Below are positions 34,293-47,396 of a stretch of 64,000 nucleotides of DNA, one piece after another. The notes beneath the pieces were generated by a model. The model made no database searches and was not told the DNA's origin. It saw only the letters and a list, made by a program, of their open reading frames with translations. How positions within the stretch are numbered: position 1 is the first letter of the stretch; each line of letters starts with the position of its first letter. Source of the DNA: Flaveria trinervia (lineage: Eukaryota; Streptophyta; Magnoliopsida; Asterales; Asteraceae). A program made the position numbers and the translations under genes. The stretch lies in NCBI GenBank assembly GCA_025506515.1, contig CM046457.1, positions 2,312,997 through 2,376,996 of the forward strand, given 5' to 3'.

Positions 34293-36747
34293 TTTAATAT
34301 GAAGGAATACGATGACACGTATATTGGTATACGCTTTCTAAAAGGCATGAAAAGACTCAATTCCAATAAATTTTTTGAGCTTGAAGCGAATTCGAAGGTT
34401 GAGCTTTTCTTGTAATAAAATAAAAACTTTTTGCTTTGGGTTGTGACAAGTAGGGAAACAATGACGTAAAATTTTTTTGATGCTTTGATCGTATCTGATT
34501 CAAAAAACAGGTTGATGTTATAATTACATAACAACAAAATTTAACAGAAGAAATTTAACTTTATATTACTGACTGCTTGTATTAAAAATATTTATATCAA
34601 GTTATACAGTGTGATATGTAGATATGTGTTTTTATTCTTTTCATAATAGTTGTTTTTTAGTTCTTAATTTTTATCAAACATTAATTTTATTTTGCTATAG
34701 GACATAAATAAATTGATGATTTGATCGTATCTACCTCCTATTTTAAGTACTTTTTCTCATAAATCTTTAGTGCTATTTAATTGAAATTTAACTTCTTTAT
34801 AGAAGGTTGTTAAGGAAGAAGGATATGTGGAGGATAACCAACTGTTTAGTAGGTAGGGTTGTTGGTATATGTATTGACAAATTGCAAATAATTGATCTTT
34901 GACTTCTTTTTACAATTCAGGTTGACGACAAACACGTCCAAATGCATGTGTTTGAAGACTAATTTTGAACTTAGCTCAGAAAAGGGGATTGGCATTTGGT
35001 ATTTGGTAATATTTTCTCCTTGGGCTTTAACTTGGTTGATTTTGTTTAGGACTACAGGCCATATCGAATGGGCCTAGCAATGGGCCTGATCCCAATATTA
35101 TTATTTGAACATTTATACAAGATAGAAAGTAGTCGACCGCGACGGATGTCGGTGGCGGGTGGTGGCGGCCATGGTGACCGGTAGGTGATGGGGTGATAGA
35201 TTTCAATTCATTTAGTCATAAAAGTCCAATATAAATTCATAAATTCTAGCAGTATCTCATATGATGAATAGTGATGATTTTTGTAATTTTGACTAAAGCA
35301 ATAAGTTTTAAGTTGCTTAAATTTACAGGTATATATAATGTTTAATGTATTTGCATGTTAATTGGAACTTTTGACATCAAGAGAGAAATTTGCGATCCTT
35401 TTGCTGCAGGATTTAACGATCAATTGATAATCAAGATACTAGCAAACAATTGTTTCATGCATTAGGTATTTAAATTATCAATGATTCTTGCATTGGTTGT
35501 GGACTTATTTTCTAGTTAGAGTTTTTTATTAAAGTGTAGATTTTTAGAAAACAACTAGGTGAAGTCAAATATTCTTTACTTGTTTCTGATTTTCTCATGT
35601 ATCTATCTTTTAAATCATTAACATGAGAAATATTATATTTTGCAGGGCAAATTGAGAACAAAAAATGAAAGTGTTGAAACTCATACAATTTCCTAAAAAG
35701 ATTCTATTTATTGATATTGATATTGATGTTGATGTATTTTACATTATCGATTTACAAAGATGCTGTATATTGGTTTGTAAAAACATTTCGACATTTGTAA
35801 AATTGTAAATACATGTACTACTGTATTTTCTATTCGAACATTTGTAAATGCAAGTTTATGTGATCTATCTATAAATATATGTTTTTTTGTATGATTTTTA
35901 AAATAAAAAAATACAAAACAATAAATAGAAAACAATAATATAGAGATAATGAATTAAAAAAACAATGTAAAAGAGAGTAAAATTCGCTGTAATATTATTC
36001 TTGAAAACGATGTAAAAGCGAATTGAAAAAGAAAAAAATAAACAGAAAAAAAAACACTGGAAATGTATATTGAGAAAACGTTGTAAAAATATTTTTAAAA
36101 TATCAATTTTAAAAAGATTATTATTTTACAACGTTTTATCTTTACATTGTAAAAAGAATTTTTATTTTAAAGATCACATAGTTATACGTGCTTCACTAAA
36201 CAGTGTATATGCTATGTATATTCGCGCTAAAAGACTATTTCTATGTACTAGTGATTGCAGATTAGTACTCACCCTTTTAGAATTACAAATATAGTCCATA
36301 CTATTTGCAAGCGTTAGTTAGTTTGTAGTGTTGTCTCTTCTCGATCAATGGTGTTTGTTGTAGGCTCTAGTGGCTATAGAGGTGAATGTGTCTTCTCACT
36401 AAAAGTGGTGGATTGGGTTGTGGTCAAACAACTCACGACGGAGCTAGAGAAAGACAGATGCCACGACTAGACAAGATTTGCTGATCGGACCAAACAAGGT
36501 GCGACTCAAGGGAGGGGTGATCGCCCAGGCCCAATCTTTTGATGGGCCCAAAATTACATCATGGGGTTTCGCGAGCTCCTCCTTGCTATAATGATATGGT
36601 GGTGAACCTCTCATTCTAATTCAGTGCTCTCCAAATCGTGTGGGAAGGTTTCCCATCACTCAGCTCATCAACTTGATCTCCCGAGAGAATCGTATGTTCG
36701 AACAGGCCTGGAAAAAAAGATAAGGTCTCGCTTTCTTTTTCCACTCA
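33377..36747. other. Intergenic: promoter side of the UGT80B1-like gene, then gene-free DNA
   Basis: 33377-33850 should hold the leader and promoter of the minus-strand glucosyltransferase gene; I see no convincing TATA box. (AT)n runs at about 34226-34288. No other gene recognised. 36400-36560 is GC-richer with no recognisable frame. Confidence 0.5.
36075..36137. repeat. Perfect 14-bp inverted repeat
   Basis: AAAACGTTGTAAAA (36075-36088) pairs with TTTTACAACGTTTT (36124-36137) across a 35-base AT-rich loop. Related GTAAAA words occur just upstream. No gene context. Confidence 0.7.
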
Positions 36748-36748
36748 A

Positions 36749-36791
<43 letters not shown>

Positions 36792-37318
36792 GTATATATG
36801 TATATATGTATATATGTATATATGTATATATGTATATATGTATATATGTATATATGTATATATGTATATGTATATATGTATATATGTATATATGTAATAT
36901 GTATATATGTATATATGTATATATGTATATATGTATATATGTATATATGTATATATGTATATATGTATATATGTATATATGTATATGTATATATGTATAT
37001 ATGTATATATGTATATATGTATATATGTATATATGTATATATGTATATATGTATATATGTATATATGTTATATGTATATATGTATATTGTATATATGTAT
37101 ATATGTATATATGTATATATGTATATATGTATATATGTATATATATACATATACATATATATACATATATATGCATATATATACATATACATATATATAC
37201 ACATGCACACACACATATATATATACACACACACACACATATATATGTATAGATATATATATATGTATATATATGTACATATATATGTATGTATGTATAT
37301 ATATACACATATATATGT

Positions 37319-37397
<79 letters not shown>

Positions 37398-37577
37398 TAT
37401 ATATGTATATATATACATACATATATATATATGTATGTATATATATACATACATATATATGTATGTATATATACATACATATATATATGTATGTATATAT
37501 ATACATACATATATATATGTATGTATGTATATAATACATACATATATATATATGTATGTATACATACATACATATAT

Positions 37578-37667
<90 letters not shown>
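36748..37667. repeat. Compound microsatellite, about 0.92 kb
   Basis: Order: (TA)n; an 8-bp GTATATAT array with occasional 6-bp units (about 36788-37145); mixed ACATATAC sequence; a (AC)n-(TA)n-(GT)n palindrome ending in (GC)n at about 37318-37396; a self-complementary ATGTATGTATAT/ATACATACATAT array (about 37400-37575); and a final (TA)n to 37667. Long open frames on both strands are artefacts of the repeat. Confidence 0.95.
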
Positions 37668-37670
<3 letters not shown>

Positions 37671-38160
37671 AGGGTTATCTTGAGAACCACCATTTTGTTG
37701 TGAAAACTCTAGAAACAGTCTGAACCACTTACTTTTTATCACATGCAAATCACATGTTATTTCCTTATTTTTTAAAACGTTTATAACTTTTTTTCATGAT
37801 ATCATTTTTTTCAAAAAAAATCACCATAAAATTTAGTATTTTTATTTTTCCAACACCTACCATATTGATATACTTATTTTTAAAAAATCATCCATTCGTT
37901 GTTTACATATGTGTAAATTTGGTTATACACATGTGTAATACTGGATTTACACATATGTAAATCCGATATTACACATGTGTAAACGAAATTTTCTTTTATT
38001 TTTATAATATATTTTTTTTATTTTTTTGAAAAAGGGAAACTAGAGGAACATTTTTGTGTTTTTGTCTTTTTTATTTTTATGTTTTTTATTTATAATTTTT
38101 TGAATATGTTTTTATTAATTACAGTTTTGTCATTTCTCATAAAAAATGAGTTCTCATTAA
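37668..38160. mobile_element. MITE-like element 1 with a palindrome array
   Basis: The left end GATAGGGTTATCTTGAGAAC and following CACCATTTTGTTGTGAAAAC are loosely mirrored at the right (about 38125-38155). The core at 37903-37983 holds four palindromes of the type TTACACATGTGTAA spaced about 22 bases apart. No coding potential. The right boundary is uncertain. Confidence 0.5.
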
Positions 38161-38177
38161 TATACACACACACACAC

Positions 38178-38533
38178 GATGGTTCTTAAGAAAACCAAAA
38201 GTTATGTGAAAGCCAAAGAAACCACGGAAACCAATAACATAATTCATAATTTTTTTGTTATTTTAATTGTTAAAAATTATTAAAGTTTTTGTTACATATA
38301 TGTTGAATATAAATACGAGAATGAAGAGTTTTACGTATACGTAACACTATATAGAATGAAAAATTGTTACGTATACGTAACCTATATGTTATATAAATGT
38401 AAAACCATGCTAAGATTTTTTATTGGATCCATACCCTTATATAAAGGGTAGTGATAATTTTTTTTAAATTATGTGACGATTTCATTGGTTTTCCCTAGTT
38501 TTCACATAAATTGTGGTTTTCTGAGTATCTCTC
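38178..38533. mobile_element. MITE-like element 2 with long terminal inverted repeats
   Basis: Left end (38178 on) and right end (to 38533) share an imperfect inverted repeat of about 45 bases, with matching words AGAAAACCA, TTATGTGAAA and GAAA-CC. Two palindromes of the type TTACGTATACGTAA lie in the core (38331-38344, 38367-38380). End motif and layout resemble element 1, so they are probably one superfamily. Confidence 0.6.
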
Positions 38534-39491
38534 ATATATATAACACACACATATTAGCCAATTATATAATTTAAATTAGTCAATTAACCATTTAATCCAT
38601 TTAATTAGTCAATCAGACACAAATAATCAAACCTAAAAAACAAAAACCGGTAAAAGATTTTCGGGTCCTTTTATTTTTCTATCTCGTATCGCATCACCCG
38701 ATATCGGATAACCCAAAACAGGGCTAAAGAAGAAGACGTTGGTAGGTGGGTGGTGGTTGTCAAAATCTATGCCTGCTGTCTCTTTAAATGTGGCTATCGG
38801 GAAATAATGAGGAAAAGGGTAAATATGTGGGTGGTGATGGGGGTGTTCAAGTCAAATTTTAAGATACTAAACGGGTTAACTAATTGTAGATTAGGGACCC
38901 ATAATTATTAATATGAAATGAGTTAACTATTTTAGGTCCACAAGCTGAAAATTGCCGACCTATTTATCATAACTAAATCTGTTTAATAAAAATTAATTTT
39001 TTATTTTTTATTTTTCAAAAATAATTATAATAAGAAGGTTAGAGTTTATTATTTTACATTCTTAGTTCATAAAACATATAAAAAATTATAGACATAATAT
39101 ATAGGTAGTTAAATAAGTCTTTTTGCATGTTTAATACACGAGTTATGCGCGTTATCTCTAAGATGTTAAATACGATAATACCTGTTTTGCCAACCCAATT
39201 TATTACGACCGTGTATTTCATAAAAACCATGTTATGATTAAATGATGATGTCAATCGATATAAACTATTGACGTCGTTCAAAATTCTCGAGTTATATAAT
39301 GGCTTCAGGTGACCTTGACCCATCTTATTACTATAACAAATGTGTGTTACTTAATGCATTTTAGTTGTCAAATCTAGAAATATAATGTAATTTGTTTGTA
39401 ACATCTAATAATAAAATGCTATTTATTCTTCTCATTGTGAGGTTGTGCAGCCCAAATAACGCACCAACACATGACACAACCTATCTAGTCT
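38534..39491. other. Intergenic, no gene seen
   Basis: AT-rich sequence without supported genes or repeats. Confidence 0.6.
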
Positions 39492-39904
39492 TAGGGGTGT
39501 TCAATATCCGAAATTTGAATATCTGAAAATTTCGGATAGTGAATTTCACTATCCGAATTCGAATCCGAAAGTTTGGATATCTATTAAAAATTGTATTATT
39601 CAATAAATTTTATAAAAAAATAATAAATTTTATTAAAATTTATTTCTAAGTTTTTATTAAAACATCCGAAATATCTAAAATATCTATAATATTTAATTAA
39701 TATTTAATATTTTTAAACTTTTATAAAAATATTTTGGATATTTCGGAAATTTCGGATATCCGAAAATTCTCAAAATCACTATCCGAATCCAAATCCGAAA
39801 TTTCGAATATCCGAAGTTCGGATATCCGCAATTTTGAATATCCGAACTTTGGATTTTCGGATATTTCGGATTCAGTTTTGAATTTGGATATTTTTGAACA
39901 TCCA
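39492..39904. mobile_element. ATCCGAA-rich MITE-like element
   Basis: Begins TAGGGGTGTTCAATATCC and ends with the imperfect inverse GGATATTTTTGAACATCC. Between are many ATCCGAA and TTCGGAT words, giving strong self-complementarity. It shares its end motif and word content with 20213-20400. The short open frames on both strands are repeat artefacts. Confidence 0.55.
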
Positions 39905-40599
39905 TGTGTAGTCAAACGGTGTAAAGTATTCATACACATGGACACATAGTCACTATGTATATTTATTATTTATTTTGTTCATCGATTTTTTTGTCTGAGT
40001 GTGAGTATGTGTAACAAAAACAACCCACCAACACATGGCTTGTCCCATAAAAATTAACAACTTACAATTTTTACACATGAGGATTGACTGTTTGTTTATG
40101 TATATTAGACTTAGTTAAATTAAACTTTGTTAAACTCTAGTTTAATTAAGTAAATTATGCTAACTCTATCTTGTGTTATTGTTTAGAAAGAATCCATCTA
40201 TGCAATAAATCCATAATATTTTTGAGCTTTTTTTACATACTATGCGATGAATTTAATTTGTTTGGTAGTGAGGATATGATTAATTAGGATGGGAAATTTT
40301 GTGACAACATTTGTTTTGTGTTTGGCTAATTGTGTGAAATTGAATACGGTGTAGGTGTTGTAGTTAGATTCAATGGTTTTATTTTGTACAACTTGTATAA
40401 AAGCCTAAAAGAACCCAAATCGTGAAACCAAACCATTTAATTTCAGTTTTCGTTGATGAAAACTCTTTACTATCGATTTAGAGGGAGATTAATGCCAAAC
40501 ACATGCGTTTATGTATTCAAATAATTTCACACCCAAGACAATTTTCATAATATAAATCACACACATACAAACATTAAAAAAAGTCGTTCATAGTTAAAG
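39905..40599. other. Intergenic, no gene seen
   Basis: No supported feature. Confidence 0.6.
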
Positions 40600-42660
40600 A
40601 TCATCTCCTCAATTGTTGGTCATCCATCTCTCACTTCCATTATGTTATACCTACACATATATACATTATCTTGAACGGTTTGATCTTACCCTATATATTA
40701 TTGTTCGAATCCTGACAGACCACTGAAAATATTAACACTAATCCCCATTAAGTTTGACATTGACCATATAAAGTTTTGATACCGACCCTCAACAAATTTT
40801 AACACTATCACAAAGAAAAAACAATTTAACATTTCAAAATTTTATAAATTTAGACCTACTATAATCTAAATGACACATGTTCTAAAAATTCTTATTAATT
40901 TAAATACCCAATAGTGATTTAAATAATTTAGCCCATTACCTTTTAATTTTTATAAACCCAATTACCAAACACACACAATAACTATTTAAAATTAAGCCTG
41001 TAATTAGTCCACCAATCTAATTAAATCTTGATGGAATGATTGCTCGATAGAAATATTACTGGAGCCGCTACCATCGACACCCCTCTGTTCACGGTTACAT
41101 GTCTTCATCTATCGAATCTTATTCTAAACAACCTTAAAATCGTCGATTTTAGGAACTTTTTTAAACTTTCACTTTTAAAATTTACTTTATTATTTTATTA
41201 CTTGCTAGATTAAATATCAGATTATTAATTTATGATTAGTATATTTGATTTATTATTTGATTAGTTGCTTGAATGATTGATTATTTGACAAAAGCTATGA
41301 CAACCAACCCGACTTGACTTAAAGCAATTTTTTTTATGTTTACCAATAGACAATCAATCCTTAATAATTTTTGATCCCATCTAGGTCTAGCACTATACTT
41401 ATCCTATTCCACTAGTTCGACCCTCACTCCTTGGTCATCCATCTATCGCTTTCATTACGTTATACCTATACATATATACATTTTCTTAACGCTTGGATGT
41501 TACCCTATTTATCATTGGCAGACCTACACTTGTCACATGAGATTACCAGCACCCCATGAATTTTTTTGTTCGCTTAGTATATATATGCTTGAATCCCGAC
41601 CGGTCATTGAAAAATATTAACACCGATCCTCATTAAGTTTTGACAACATCCCTATAAAACTTTTACACAAACCCTCAACAAACTTTGACACCGTCGCAAA
41701 GAAAAATAAATTTAACATTTTAAAATTTTATAATTTAGACCTACTATAAACTATATAAACTGACACATGCTTTAAATTTTCTTATTAACTTAAATACCAA
41801 TAGTAATTTAAACAATTTAGCCCGTTACCCTCTTAATTCTTATAAACCTAATTACCTAACACTCACAATAATTATTTAAAACGATTAAACCCTTTACTCA
41901 ATTAGTCCAACAACTAACAAATTAACCTAATTAAACTTTGATGGAATGATTGCTTTACGAAAATTTTGTAGGAGCCTCTACCATCGAGTACCACCCCGTT
42001 ACATGTCCTCATCTCTCAAATCTTATTCTAAACTAGCAATGATCACGCGTATGTTGCATGGGTAATTGCTTCATGAACTTACATATGAAAACCAGAATAC
42101 AAAAAAATAAAGTAACGGCTATCACTTTGACTTTAAATTCGTAGACATTAAGTAAATAGAAAGAAATAATGTCAACATAACATAATAAACTTAACGAACG
42201 CGTCGAGTTAGTGCAAGGTTTCACACATTTTATGATACAAATCAAAGAAATAGGCATTTAGAATAATTTGTAATTACTAAAATAACTTGGCATATAAAAA
42301 GTAACCACATATGAATATCACTAAACTTTTGTGGCCAAAGCACAAAACTTTAAATTAACGTAGCTAAGAGTTCAAAATTATATAGATAGGTAACAGCCTA
42401 AAAATCCTTAATTTAGGAACTTTTTTAAAATTTTCCATTAAATTTACTCTATTATTTTATTATTTGCTAGATTAAGTATTAGATTATTAATTTATGATTT
42501 AAATATTTGATTTATTATTTGATTAGTTGCTTGAATGTTATGAAAATTATGAGTCGCGACCCGACTCATTCCATCTTTTCTTATATTTACCAGTAGACAA
42601 TCGACCGTTAATAATTTTCAAACCCTATGTGATTCCACCACCGTACTTATCCTACTCCAT
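40600..42660. repeat. Tandem duplication, two units of about 0.83 kb
   Basis: Unit 1 (about 40600-41427) and unit 2 (about 41432-42660) share long diverged blocks in the same order: TGGTCATCCATCT at the start, TTAGACCTACTATAA, TTGATGGAATGATTGCT, AGGAACTTTTTTAAA, GATTAGTTGCTTGAATG and TACTTATCCTA at the end. Unit 2 is longer because of a 354-bp Helitron-like insert (42033-42386) and a stretch of about 60 bases near 41515. No coding function seen. Confidence 0.8.
42033..42386 (-). mobile_element. Non-autonomous Helitron-like insert in duplicate unit 2
   Basis: On the minus strand it runs from TCTATATAATTTTG to a degenerate hairpin (CCCATGCAACATACGCGTG) and then CTAG at 42036-42033. The flanks are A on the plus-strand left and T on the right, the Helitron target. 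Unit 1 of the duplication lacks the segment and so gives an approximate empty site. Confidence 0.6.
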
Positions 42661-42929
42661 GGGCAGTGCTTTAAAAAAAACCCCGTCCTGTACTCCCGTT
42701 TTTCGCTCAGAAGTTGAAATCCATGGGCAGAGTTTTGATTAAATCTCTTGATCTCAAATGAAACTTCATCACTCTCTTACTTTATGTCATTAACATCCCG
42801 GTTGATAAATCATGTGCATTTTTTTTAGAATGACGTCTTAATCACTAGTATACTCCCACTATAAACAACACAAACTTTTAATGTAACACATATTAAAATT
42901 TAGAAAACTAGTTTTTTTTAAAGAGTATC

Positions 42930-42968
42930 GGTTGACTCTTATCATTAGCCACTAGGCTACCAAGTGGC
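42930..42968 (-). other. Possible tRNA-derived SINE head fragment
   Basis: The minus strand reads TTGGTAGCCTAGTGGCTAAT, with a good RNA polymerase III A-box match (TAGCCTAGTGG) like plant SINE heads. No B box or tail follows. It is only a fragment at best. Confidence 0.25.
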
Positions 42969-43412
42969 GATTGATTAATAATAAACATGCTGCATTGAAG
43001 TTGCCCATTTATTATCGTCAATTAAGTGGCTACAGAAGTTGCACTATATACATATTTGTGTGTTGCTTCATCAGTTGGATATATGCGTTTGTGTGGTCAA
43101 CTATAATCATATATAAGATAACGATGGCCACTATCATGCCTATGACACTATCAGCTGGTTGCCACAATATTTTTTTTATTATCGTCTTTTTACATAATAG
43201 GTTTTTTAGAAAATATTGGGTAATTACAATCACTGCATTTTACATGGGGTTTGAGAAATGGGTTAGTCATTATGTATAAGATAACGACTTTTCGATAACC
43301 TGTCATAGAAGACCATAGTTGTCATCATCTGGCCATTTTCTAAACAACTTACATACTTGTAATAAAGAATTTGGCTGCCATTGATGTATGGATCGATTAT
43401 GGCTCAACGTTG

Positions 43413-46400
43413 TCATTCTTGTGTTTTAATGGAGTCCAACGTGGTTTCGTCAGCAAGTTTTTGTTCAATGATTTTACCATCAAGTTCTTTGCTCTTTCCC
43501 CATAGAACACAGTACAAACCTCCTGCTAGTAGCGCCGCTCCACAAATACTGTGACAAGACATGACTGGTTTGTTAGTATTAGAGTTTTGCTTAGGTAAAA
43601 TCATATCAACACCAATTAGGGTTCATGTTAATGCGTTGCTAGGGTCACTTGAATATCTCTTCATTTATTTGAAAACATTGCTTTATATGAGCACAATTAA
43701 TGATTACAAACTGGAACAAAGTTTTTAATAGGAGGTTAAGAAATTGGTTATATGGTTTATAACTCTTTTAATATATAAAAAGGTTTGCTATACAGTATAC
43801 ACACCCTTTACAATTTAATTCCACACTGTTTTCAAACAACTATTTGAGGTCACTTTAAATAGCTGTTTAAAGAGATTAGGACTTGTGTCATAGCTCCTAC
43901 CTTTAGATGGTCGTTTGAGTTTTTGGTTGAATGACTGTTTCAGTTTGAAGGTGGTGTATATGACTTTGGGGTGGTGTAGGAAGAGTAAGACCCTATTTAG
44001 AAAGATATCAATGTCTTGATGTGAGTATCCATACTCTTCTGATTGTGGTTAGATAATATCGACAATTGTTAAGGATTTTCAAAATTGTTGAAATTGATTA
44101 AATTGTCTAAATTGAAGCAAATAGTTTTGCAGGTTTGAGATTACAATTTAAAAACAAAGTTTTATAACGCGATTCAAGTATAAAACTTAGGATTTGACTG
44201 TGTTAATCACCAGTCGTGCACCCTTATTTTAAAAATACACACTTAAAAATATTAATATACATAAAATATAAAACGTCTTGTATGAATTCTACGAACGCTT
44301 TTAGAATTTCAATAATACATGATATCTCATTCCTAATATGACTAATTAGGAATGACTGAAAAGACAATGCATAAGCTGGGTTTTCATTTATATTGTGATT
44401 TCATTTGTATGGTAGAGATAGTCTGCTGAATTGAAAGTAATTTGTTAGGTTGTTCTGTACATAAGTTAAGCTTTTTGAAAGATAAATATAAGTTAGACCT
44501 TTTAATTTTAGTAAGTGAAGAAGAAAATATTATGATGGCATTCGACTAAAAGGATACGATCTTGCCATTGGTGTGTTAGGGTTTATAAGGGTCTAATTGT
44601 TTATATCATATTCATTGCGGTGATCTTTATAGAAATCAAGCATGGACCTTCCAAGGTAAAGGGTTTCTTTCCATAAGATTGTCGAGACAATTGCAGTGAT
44701 GATGAGGGCTAAAGGAGTGAACATCGCAGTGAATACCGGCCCTCTCTTCTCTATGGACCATAGTTGCAACCAATACGTAAATGCTGTCACAATTACTCCC
44801 TGTCATTTTCAAAAGCACATGAAATCAATATACTAATAGTATAAAATACAAATAGAGGACTTTAAGCGCGGGTGTATCAGTAGGTGATCCTTTAATGAAG
44901 GTGAAGACTTGGAAAACATGAAGTAGGTAAAGAATCCATCAACGGGCCATAGAGGATCATCGATGGGTTGTCGACGATTGTTATAGCCGGAAAGACGTAC
45001 TTTCACCAATGGATTAATGACAGAAGAATCAATGATAGATTTCGGGTTTTCACCGACGAATCAGTAAAGGATGTTTCACCTAAAAGCGTCGGCCTACTTC
45101 GAAGTTGATATAAGTTTAATAAAAAAAAGAGATATTAGGGATGCAAAAAAATAAATCTTTTATATGTTGGAACAATTTAGGGTGGTGTCAGTTTATATGA
45201 CCACTTTGCTTTGCTTTTGTTTGACCCAAAAGTTTAATGTGTGGACCATGCATGTTCTCTAGTCATCATATATCATGTGGAAAACTTTTGATTCATCGAG
45301 TCCTGTTTTTCATTCTATGTATAACATTTTAAAGTTTGTGGCTAAGATATCAAAGTGAGAAACACTGTTAACACAAAATCCGAGAGTTGTTTAGTATATG
45401 AAACATGAAACAACTCTCAACTAAAACAAATGATATGATATGATAACAGTATTTGTAAAAACATACACGCCACCATAAATCTTATCTATCTTTTCATGTA
45501 TCACGTGAAATTAACATGGCACGCGCGCGTTCTTATTTTTTTGTTACACGTGAAAAGTGTCACTAAATATCAAAAAGCATGGATAAAAATGCCGTTGATA
45601 TGTTGATAATGGAAACATGGGATTAAACTGATTTATGATCACGTTTTTTTTCCTTTAAAGGTGTATATATATAAAATACATTTAATTTACTCTTACTTTT
45701 TTAGAAAAAGCAAAGAAAAAATAAAGATCATCACTCTTTTATGGGTTTAGCTTTAAACGCTAAACCCAAAACAAACTTAAATATAGGATAATAGCGTGTC
45801 ACCACTATATGTGTTACTAAACGGGACCCGTAGCAACCACAAAAGACATCAAATATCCATTAGCTATGATTAGGACTTAGGATTCATAGAAAACCAGTCT
45901 AAGTGATCAACTTCATAGTTGAAGTAATGGTGATTAGGTGTTACAACTTTTAATCATACACGTTCTCTATTCAGTTCTAAAGAGATTGAATGAAATCAAG
46001 TTGAAAGCGCAAGAAATCAAATATTAATAAAAGATGAATCGAAAATATCAATATTTCTTACACAATAAGCCACAGAAAGGAGATTAACATCCCATCCAAG
46101 CTTCCATGAAGATATGTTTCTTTCCATGACTATGGCTGCAACTATTGATTGTATCAAGCTAAAGAAACATTGAAGAGTGATTAGTGATAGTTTTGCAGGG
46201 TATTCCTTCATAATAGGTGCCTGCAACAACACAAAGAAGCCGATTAAACAAAACAAACAGACATACTCAGTAAAATATTACTGTAACAGAGCTAGTGGTA
46301 AGGTTTGATACAACGAAGCTCATTAAGAAATTCAAAGGCCCTCAAAGACTTAGAGGATAACTTGAATGTTATAATAAAAAATTAACCTGCATAATGCTCC

Positions 46401-47325
46401 AACAAGACCAAAGAATGTTCGCGAAAAGAATCATAAGGGGGCCTTTACTAAAGTCCCCTTTTGAACTAGATTGATTTGTCGTTGAAGCGGCTTCAGCGTG
46501 CGATACATACAAAGTCATGAAGTTCAAAGTTGGTCCTTTAACAAAGGCAAACACAAGAGCCCCAGAAACAGAAACCATAGATCCAATTAGTTTAACCCAA
46601 CCATGCAATTCTTTTATGTACAATCTCTCAATCCTGAAAAGTTTCAATCAAAGAATGGAGTCAGTTCATAAATTAACAATATATCTTTTATTATCTATGC
46701 GTTAGGTTTCATACCTTAGAATAAGAGCTATCACAAAGGTAATGGACGGAATCAGGTTAGTCGCGGCAGCAGCAAATGTTGCAGACGTATGATTGAGTGC
46801 ATGATAATACATATTCATACATATCGTTATCCTGCAAAAATTGTTTAAAGATATGAATAGAAAGCCAAGAATCTTGGTCGGGGTGATCATAAGTTCACTT
46901 CTCTACCGACGGCAACTAAGTAGTCAAACTTATATTTTTCTTAAAATTCCTTAGATATTATAACATCATCCAATGAAAGAGATTTTTGTAAGTACCCTAT
47001 CAAAGAACTGAAGAAAGTCTTCCATATCAAAGTGTAGGATAACTGTGGTGCATTCTTCCTGCACAAAGTAGAAAAAAACCTTGAGTTTAGATCATAATTA
47101 CTTCAGTAACCATCTAACGGATGAAGGTTTGAACCTTTCAAACAAGTACATGATTGGGGATAGTGCAAGTGTTGCGAACGCTTGACGATAAACAACAAAA
47201 ATGAAAGGATTCATTCCTGAAGAAATGGAAGCTTTGGATAACAAAGCCATGCCTGCATATATTGCTTGAACAATAAACATTGCTATGTAAATTTTGTTGC
47301 TCTCATAAGCCATTACAGTCTTCAT
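43413..47325 (-). CDS. WAT1-related protein (EamA/DMT-type transporter), 7 exons
   Basis: Member of the plant nodulin MtN21/WAT1-like family of ten-helix membrane transporters; WAT1 itself exports auxin from the vacuole, but the substrate here cannot be read from sequence. Exons (descending): 47325-47135, 47058-46996, 46831-46715, 46633-46387, 46220-46062, 44799-44648, 43548-43413. They sum to 1065 bp, 354 residues plus stop, in frame with no break, within the family range. Exon 1 has the first helices (ALLSKASISSGMNPFIF, VYRQAFATL). Exon 3 has HTSATFAAAATNLIPSITF and exon 6 KRGPVFTAMFTPLALII, both family signatures in the two EamA repeats. Exon 7 has GGLYCVLWGKSKE, the last helix, then a short hydrophilic tail. 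Intron 1 has an unusual donor (AG|GTTCAA); introns 5 and 6 exceed 1 kb. Confidence 0.9.
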
Positions 47326-47388
47326 TAGTGGGTGGAGGTGGGGGATGTTATGGCTTAAGTTGATGTGTTTGGACTTGTGTAGCTCTCT

Positions 47389-47396
47389 TATTTATA
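47389..47396 (-). promoter_or_regulatory. TATA box of the WAT1-like gene
   Basis: Minus-strand CTATAAATA lies 64-71 bases before the ATG at 47325. The leader between them is CA-rich, as expected for a plant transcript start about 30 bases below the box. Confidence 0.7.

Noticed and set aside
36600..36740. Possible tRNA-derived sequence (TATGTTCGAAC resembles a B box)
   Set aside because: No A box at a proper distance and no cloverleaf could be drawn.
36624..37748. Long open frames (up to 341 codons) rich in Tyr, Ile, Met, Cys on both strands
   Set aside because: They are translations of the (TA)n, GTATATAT and (AC)n repeats, open in several frames at once, with no domain.
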